NCBI GenBank assembly: GCA_963787005.1
Contig: CAWBBX010000018.1
Span: 29,736-93,735, forward strand
Direction: 5' to 3'
DNA length: 64,000 nucleotides
From: FEN-1297 sp963787005
Lineage (GTDB): Bacteria; Bacteroidota; Ignavibacteria; Ignavibacteriales; Ignavibacteriaceae
A program made the translations under genes and the position numbers. Positions within the stretch are counted from its first letter, which is position 1. Each line of letters opens with the position of its first letter. The notes beneath the pieces were generated by a model that was given only the letters and a program-made list of their open reading frames with translations, ran no database searches and was not told the origin of the DNA. Shown piece after piece: positions 62,752 to 64,000 of this stretch.

Positions 62752-63258
62752 ATGAAAAAGTTATTGGTAATACTGGTTTTGGGATTCTCAATCACCGCAT
62801 TCGCGCAGTTTAAGGACTCGGAAAATCAGGCTCCCGATATTAAGCAGAGCATGCTGGCAAATCCGTACGCAGGTTCGCTGTTCGGATTTATTAATCCAAA
62901 TAACTTTTCTATGAAACAGTCGTACAGCCTTTCCTATTCCGCGTTCGGCGGGCAGGGGCTTGCGATGGGAGTTTACACCAATAATTTAATGTACAAGTTC
63001 AGCAATAACCTGAACGTCCAGCTTCAGGCGAGCGTTGTTCATACTCCGTACAGCACGTTGGGGAAAAGCTTCGAGAATAATCTAAACGGGGTTTATCTAA
63101 GCGGTGCGGCTTTAAATTATAAGCCGTGGAAAGACGTATCAATTTCAATTCAATACAGACATCTTCCTTACAACTATTATTCGCCTTATTACAACAGCGG
63201 CTTTAACAATTGGATGTACGGAGGATTCGGTGACGGCTCACCGTTTTCGTCCAGGTAA
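62752..63258 (+). CDS. Exported protein of unknown function
   Basis: 168 residues. The signal peptide is MKKLLVILVLGFSITAFAQ. The mature part is rich in Tyr, Asn, Ser and Gly with alternating hydrophobic residues (SYSLSYSAFGGQGLAMGVYTN; VQLQASVVHTPYS; VSISIQYRHLPYNYYSPYY). This suggests short beta strands, perhaps a small outer membrane or surface protein. The C-terminus is glycine-rich (GGFGDGSPFSSR). It lies between panD and the LytR_C gene and may be co-transcribed with the latter. Confidence 0.78.
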   Translation: MKKLLVILVLGFSITAFAQFKDSENQAPDIKQSMLANPYAGSLFGFINPNNFSMKQSYSLSYSAFGGQGLAMGVYTNNLMYKFSNNLNVQLQASVVHTPYSTLGKSFENNLNGVYLSGAALNYKPWKDVSISIQYRHLPYNYYSPYYNSGFNNWMYGGFGDGSPFSSR

Positions 63259-63319
63259 TATTTTTTCGAAAGGATTTTGTTATAATAATTGTCCCAAGAT
63301 GTAATTTGAGCGAAATTAA

Positions 63320-63808
63320 GTGAAGGTAAAATCCCAGTCAAAAAAACCGCCGCAGGACGTCAGCAAAAAATCATCAACAGCCAATCTTTTTTTAAATCTC
63401 ATTATTGTTGTCTTAGGAATCCTGATCCTCTATATGTCGCTTTCATTATACCAAAAATTTGCGGGCGGCGGGGGAGACGGTCTTAATGCGAACAGTACTA
63501 AAAACGGCGGGAGAACAATTCAGGTTGAAGTGCTGAACGGATGCGGGGTCTCCGGAGCGGCGGACAAGATTACCGAATTTTTAAGATCTGATAAATTTGA
63601 TGTTGTGCAGATCGGGAATTATGTATCGTTCGATATAGAAAAATCGATGGTAATTGACAGGACCGGGAACATGTCGAATGCCTATAAGGTAGCCGCGGCT
63701 CTCGGGATAGATAGGAAAAACGTGATACAGCAGGTAAACGATAATTACTTCCTTGACGTTTCCTTGGTAATTGGAAAAGATTATAATAAATTAAAACCGT
63801 ATAAATAA
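63320..63808 (+). CDS. LytR C-terminal (LytR_C) domain membrane protein
   Basis: 162 residues from GTG 63320. A basic N-terminus (KSQSKKPPQDVSKKS) is followed by one membrane helix (LFLNLIIVVLGILILYMSL). The extracytoplasmic LytR_C domain begins IQVEVLNGCGVSGAADKITEFL and ends DVSLVIGKDYNKLKPYK. It lacks the catalytic LCP domain of true LytR proteins, so no wall-polymer ligase activity is expected. It is followed after 12 bases by rsfS, a pairing I recall from related genomes. Confidence 0.88.
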   Translation: MKVKSQSKKPPQDVSKKSSTANLFLNLIIVVLGILILYMSLSLYQKFAGGGGDGLNANSTKNGGRTIQVEVLNGCGVSGAADKITEFLRSDKFDVVQIGNYVSFDIEKSMVIDRTGNMSNAYKVAAALGIDRKNVIQQVNDNYFLDVSLVIGKDYNKLKPYK

Positions 63809-63820
63809 TGAGGATATGAT

Positions 63821-63997
63821 TTGAACTCGACAGATTTAACTAATAAAATAACTGACCTGATATTTAATAAAAAAGGATTCGACGTACATGTTCTCGACAT
63901 CCGAAAACTTACAACAATGTCGGATTATTTCGTGATATGCAGCGCTGATTCGGATACGCAATTGAGGCAATGGGTTTTTACCCTTCCGGTATTTTAG
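63821..63997 (+). pseudogene. rsfS: Ribosomal silencing factor RsfS, 3' part missing
   Basis: TTG 63821, preceded by AGGA, begins STDLTNKITDLIFNKKGFDVHVLDIRKLTTMSDYFVICSADSDTQ in outline, a clear RsfS start. The family then continues for about 60 residues. Here the sequence after DTQ becomes LRQWVFTLPVF and a stop, giving 58 residues with no family match. No other frame restores it. RsfS binds ribosomal protein L14 and blocks subunit joining in starvation. The last ~30 bases of the window may be foreign or misassembled sequence. Confidence 0.75.
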
Positions 63998-64000
63998 GGA

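Overview
The window looks like a piece of an Ignavibacteria-type genome (Bacteroidota/Chlorobi group). Three predicted secreted proteins end in the type IX secretion (T9SS) sorting domain with the NYPNPFNPST motif. A TonB receptor, a large secreted protein and a PorV-like protein form an operon. There is a Reg_prop two-component kinase, and base composition is moderate with many ATA/AAA codons. Placement rests on protein style and gene order only. No rRNA or marker phylogeny was available.

Layout. 1-1.4 kb: end of an open reading frame and a broken TPR gene, separated by a structured element with integron attC-like ends. 1.4-3.4 kb: a DUF6266-like gene and a frameshifted short-chain dehydrogenase. 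3.6-10.2 kb: Reg_prop sensor kinase, LuxR-type response regulator (frameshifted) and a T9SS-exported Asp-box protein (frameshifted). An 18-nt motif lies before both the regulator and the exported protein. 10.4-17.3 kb: dapF, a PHP-domain protein, small membrane proteins, a papain-like-motif protein and a GNAT acetyltransferase. 17.3-19.1 kb: an island of tandem REP/BIME repeats with a REP-associated tyrosine transposase (RAYT) inside it, followed by tRNA-Arg(CCG) and a partial copy of that tRNA's 5' end. 19.6-30.2 kb: TPR membrane protein, FG-GAP T9SS protein and the TonB receptor/secreted protein/PorV operon. 30.7-41 kb: housekeeping genes efp-accB-accC, gcvH, guaA-TPR-binding protein-radC, a lipoprotein/LysM pair and phoH. 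41.4-54.4 kb: beta-helix T9SS protein, one-piece hybrid kinase with an AraC output domain, mazG, ridA, ggt and a second TonB receptor. 54.4-62.1 kb: a minus-strand tryptophan operon, trpE-G-D-C-F-DAHP synthase-B-A. 62.3-64 kb: panD, an envelope protein, a LytR_C protein and a truncated rsfS.

The clearest regulatory system is the tryptophan operon leader. It has a sigma-70-like promoter, a 31-residue leader peptide with three consecutive Trp codons, and mutually exclusive antiterminator and terminator hairpins just before trpE. This is a complete ribosome-mediated attenuator. The operon also carries the first enzyme of the shikimate pathway, so one switch would control both entry to aromatic synthesis and the Trp branch. 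The most unusual DNA is the RAYT/BIME island at 17.3-19.1 kb.

Six probable single-base frameshifts fall in the first 10 kb and almost none in the next 53 kb. The last ~30 bases of the window do not continue rsfS. Both ends may therefore be low-quality contig ends, so the broken genes there may be intact in the organism.
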